Origin: Thaumasiovibrio subtropicus
GTDB taxonomy: Bacteria; Pseudomonadota; Gammaproteobacteria; Enterobacterales; Vibrionaceae
Length of the DNA stretch: 64,000 bases
Direction: 5' to 3'
Assembly (NCBI RefSeq): GCF_019703835.1
Contig: NZ_AP023055.1
Span: 62,001 to 126,000, forward strand
The notes below the pieces were generated by a model. It saw only the letters and a list, made by a program, of their open reading frames with translations, had not been told where the DNA came from and did not search any database. Below, one piece after another: positions 62,620-64,000 of the stretch (position 1 is the stretch's first letter; each line of letters opens with the position of its first letter). Both the position numbers and the translations under genes were made by a program.

Positions 62620-63471
62620 ATGGCATCTGTTTTTCACGCTTTACTTGAAACCTTAGTGGCTGAACGCGATAGCTTTAATCGCATTTGGTTTGCCAATGAT
62701 GAACTGACCCCGCCGGAGTTTAGTTATCAGGTTAACTTTCCGCGCTTGGAGCTGGTGGTCAGTGGCGAGTATGTTAACGCGTTAGAAGAGCACGGTGAGA
62801 TCAATGAGGTTCGCGTGTTAGGCGGTGATGCATTGTACATCCCGCCTAACTGTTGGAATAAACCCAGATGGGAGACGGATTGCTCTGTGCTGAGTTTGTT
62901 GTTTGGTCGACGCCAGCTCGGTTTTAGTCTTGTCAGCAAAGCGAAAGACCAATCCGGTTTTTACGATGTTCAGAAGCACAGTGTGCAGACGCGAACGGGA
63001 CATGCGATCGATCATATTCTCGAAGCGCTCAATGCCCTTGCAAAAGAACCAAAACAGAAGCCAATGGATGAACACCTTTTATTGGCACTGTTAAGTTATG
63101 CCCACTCTATGCTCGCCGCACCAGGAGAGTCAGTTAAAAAGCGCAGCGAAAACTTGTATCAAGGTATCTGCATCTATATTCAAGAGAACTTTCACCGCGA
63201 CATCAATCGAGAGTCGATCGCACGACGATTCAGTATTTCCCCTAACCATCTATCGCGCCTGTTTCGTCAGCAAGGGCACATGCGACTGGCTGATTACATT
63301 ACTTGGGTGCGAATCGACCGCGCTAAATTCATGCTAAAACGCTATGACTTTCGTTTGAATGAAGTCTCGATGCGTTGTGGCTATCAAGATGTGAACTACT
63401 TTTTTCGGGTGTTCAAAAATAAAACAGGCATGACGCCAAGTGAGTACCGCGCGAGCAACGCGGCAGTTTAA
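62620..63471 (+). CDS. AraC family regulator of the divergent PTS gene
   Basis: About 283 residues. A cupin-like N-terminal domain (LELVVSGEYVNALEEHGE, GDALYIPPNCWNKP) is followed by a C-terminal double helix-turn-helix (NRESIARRFSISPNHLSRLFRQQGH and EVSMRCGYQDVNYFFRVFKNKTGMTPSEYR). The frame is open to an ATG at 62560, but that would add 20 unconserved-looking residues; neither start has a good Shine-Dalgarno, so the exact start is uncertain. It is divergent from the PTS gene, its probable target. Confidence 0.9.
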   Translation: MASVFHALLETLVAERDSFNRIWFANDELTPPEFSYQVNFPRLELVVSGEYVNALEEHGEINEVRVLGGDALYIPPNCWNKPRWETDCSVLSLLFGRRQLGFSLVSKAKDQSGFYDVQKHSVQTRTGHAIDHILEALNALAKEPKQKPMDEHLLLALLSYAHSMLAAPGESVKKRSENLYQGICIYIQENFHRDINRESIARRFSISPNHLSRLFRQQGHMRLADYITWVRIDRAKFMLKRYDFRLNEVSMRCGYQDVNYFFRVFKNKTGMTPSEYRASNAAV

Positions 63472-63701
63472 TGCTACGGTGAGCTATGCTTCGGTAGCGC
63501 TTTGCTAACACGTCTATAAAGGCTCGCTAAGTAAGCATTTTCGGGCTGCTCGAGTCCGACATCACTCGGGTGAATGTATGCTGTTTTGATAATTGTGAAA
63601 TAACCCGTTCTTTACGTAATAACCCCAAAAATGAGTCGATAGCGACTCTATTTTTAGACACTCTATGTGGCGTGAGATAAGTGCGTAGGGGGGAAGTATA
63701 A

Positions 63702-64000
63702 ATGCGCCAGCGTAGTTCACTATCAAAGACAACCGTTCTATTCCATTGGGTCACGGGACTCGCTTTTTTAGCCGTGTTTGGATTTGGCTTATATATCGCA
63801 GACTTGCCAAGAAGCCCAGAAAAGTGGGCGCTGCTTCACTATCATAAATCGTTCGGGTTACTCATTCTGATTTTAGCGGTATTGAGATTGCTGTGGCGAT
63901 TAAGAGAAGGGTTTCTTGAACCCTTATCATCGTTACCCGCATGGCAGGCTAGGATTGTAAAACTGGTTCACCTTGGTTTGCTGATTTCAACGCTGACGTT
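63702..64000 (+). CDS. Cytochrome b561 family protein, 3'-truncated by window edge
   Basis: The first 99 or so codons of a membrane haem protein. It starts with MRQRSSLSKTTVLFHWVTGL, where the LFHW His is a haem-ligand position. A membrane helix (LAFLAVFGFGLYIADLP) is followed by a loop with LLHYHKSFG carrying a second ligand-type His, then further hydrophobic helices. This fits the bacterial di-haem cytochrome b561 family, which moves electrons between quinol and periplasmic or superoxide acceptors. A GGGGGGAAG ribosome site precedes the ATG. The rest lies beyond base 64000. Confidence 0.88.
   Translation, partial: MRQRSSLSKTTVLFHWVTGLAFLAVFGFGLYIADLPRSPEKWALLHYHKSFGLLILILAVLRLLWRLREGFLEPLSSLPAWQARIVKLVHLGLLISTLT

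Noticed and set aside
63527..63754. 75-codon minus-strand frame at the right edge
   Set aside because: It overlaps the start of the cytochrome b561 gene and has no coding features.

Overview
The window reads as ordinary chromosomal DNA of a marine gamma-proteobacterium, almost certainly a Vibrio or close relative. The evidence is an IrgA-like catecholate receptor, a CueP copper protein, a GalR very close to the enterobacterial protein, a 477-residue GapDH of the type I associate with Vibrio, and a tandem pair of PL17 oligoalginate lyases resembling those of alginate-degrading vibrios. I see no rRNA, tRNA, CRISPR array, phage or intact insertion sequence. Codon use looks even throughout; the only AT-rich, gene-poor stretches are 18.4-19.3 kb and 26.9-27.4 kb.

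Layout. 0-6 kb: a truncated GGDEF protein, a large inverted-repeat element, a Cof-type HAD phosphatase, a DUF3626 protein, a MerR/carboxymuconolactone-decarboxylase pair, and a two-gene copper operon ending in cueP behind a textbook CueR-type promoter. 6-20 kb: a response regulator/histidine kinase/sugar-binding protein operon, then single genes (GFA, nfsB, VOC, galR, GNAT, an OmpA-like barrel, a Crp/Fnr regulator divergent from a TauE exporter, a PQQ sugar dehydrogenase). 20-27 kb: a bacterial cystatin, a LysR regulator, an irgA-like receptor coupled to a secreted esterase, and katG. 27.5-39.5 kb: a lipoprotein, then the alginate block: eda, kdgK and an SSS symporter on the minus strand, facing two PL17 lyases, a HAD protein lacking its nucleophile, and a cytosolic sulfatase on the plus strand. 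39.5-46.4 kb: a REC-TPR protein, a LysE/AraC pair, and a Cys-rich permease coupled to a glutamine amidotransferase, which is followed by a paralogous copy. 46.4-57.4 kb: a eukaryote-like isoleucyl-tRNA synthetase, an LruC protein and its lipoprotein, a GapDH, a MaoC protein, an AraC regulator and a third amidotransferase. 57.6-64 kb: a partial copy of the repeat, a Cache chemoreceptor, a fructose-family PTS EIIABC with a divergent AraC regulator, and the start of a cytochrome b561.

How the genes work together. Exogenous-type lyases (PL17) release unsaturated monouronate in the cytosol after uptake by the symporter. The resulting KDG is phosphorylated by KdgK and split by Eda to pyruvate and glyceraldehyde-3-phosphate. 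The endolyases and the DEH reductase needed to complete the route are not in this window. Two CRP-like sites and a GntR/FadR-type palindrome lie between the divergent symporter and lyase genes.

The strongest unexpected observation is upstream of the isoleucyl-tRNA synthetase. A 15-residue leader peptide with five consecutive isoleucines is followed by mutually exclusive antiterminator and terminator hairpins. This is a classical ribosome-mediated attenuator, here placed on a eukaryote-like IleRS2. Other candidates for a new system are the permease/amidotransferase locus and the two-component system paired with an orphan sugar-binding protein.
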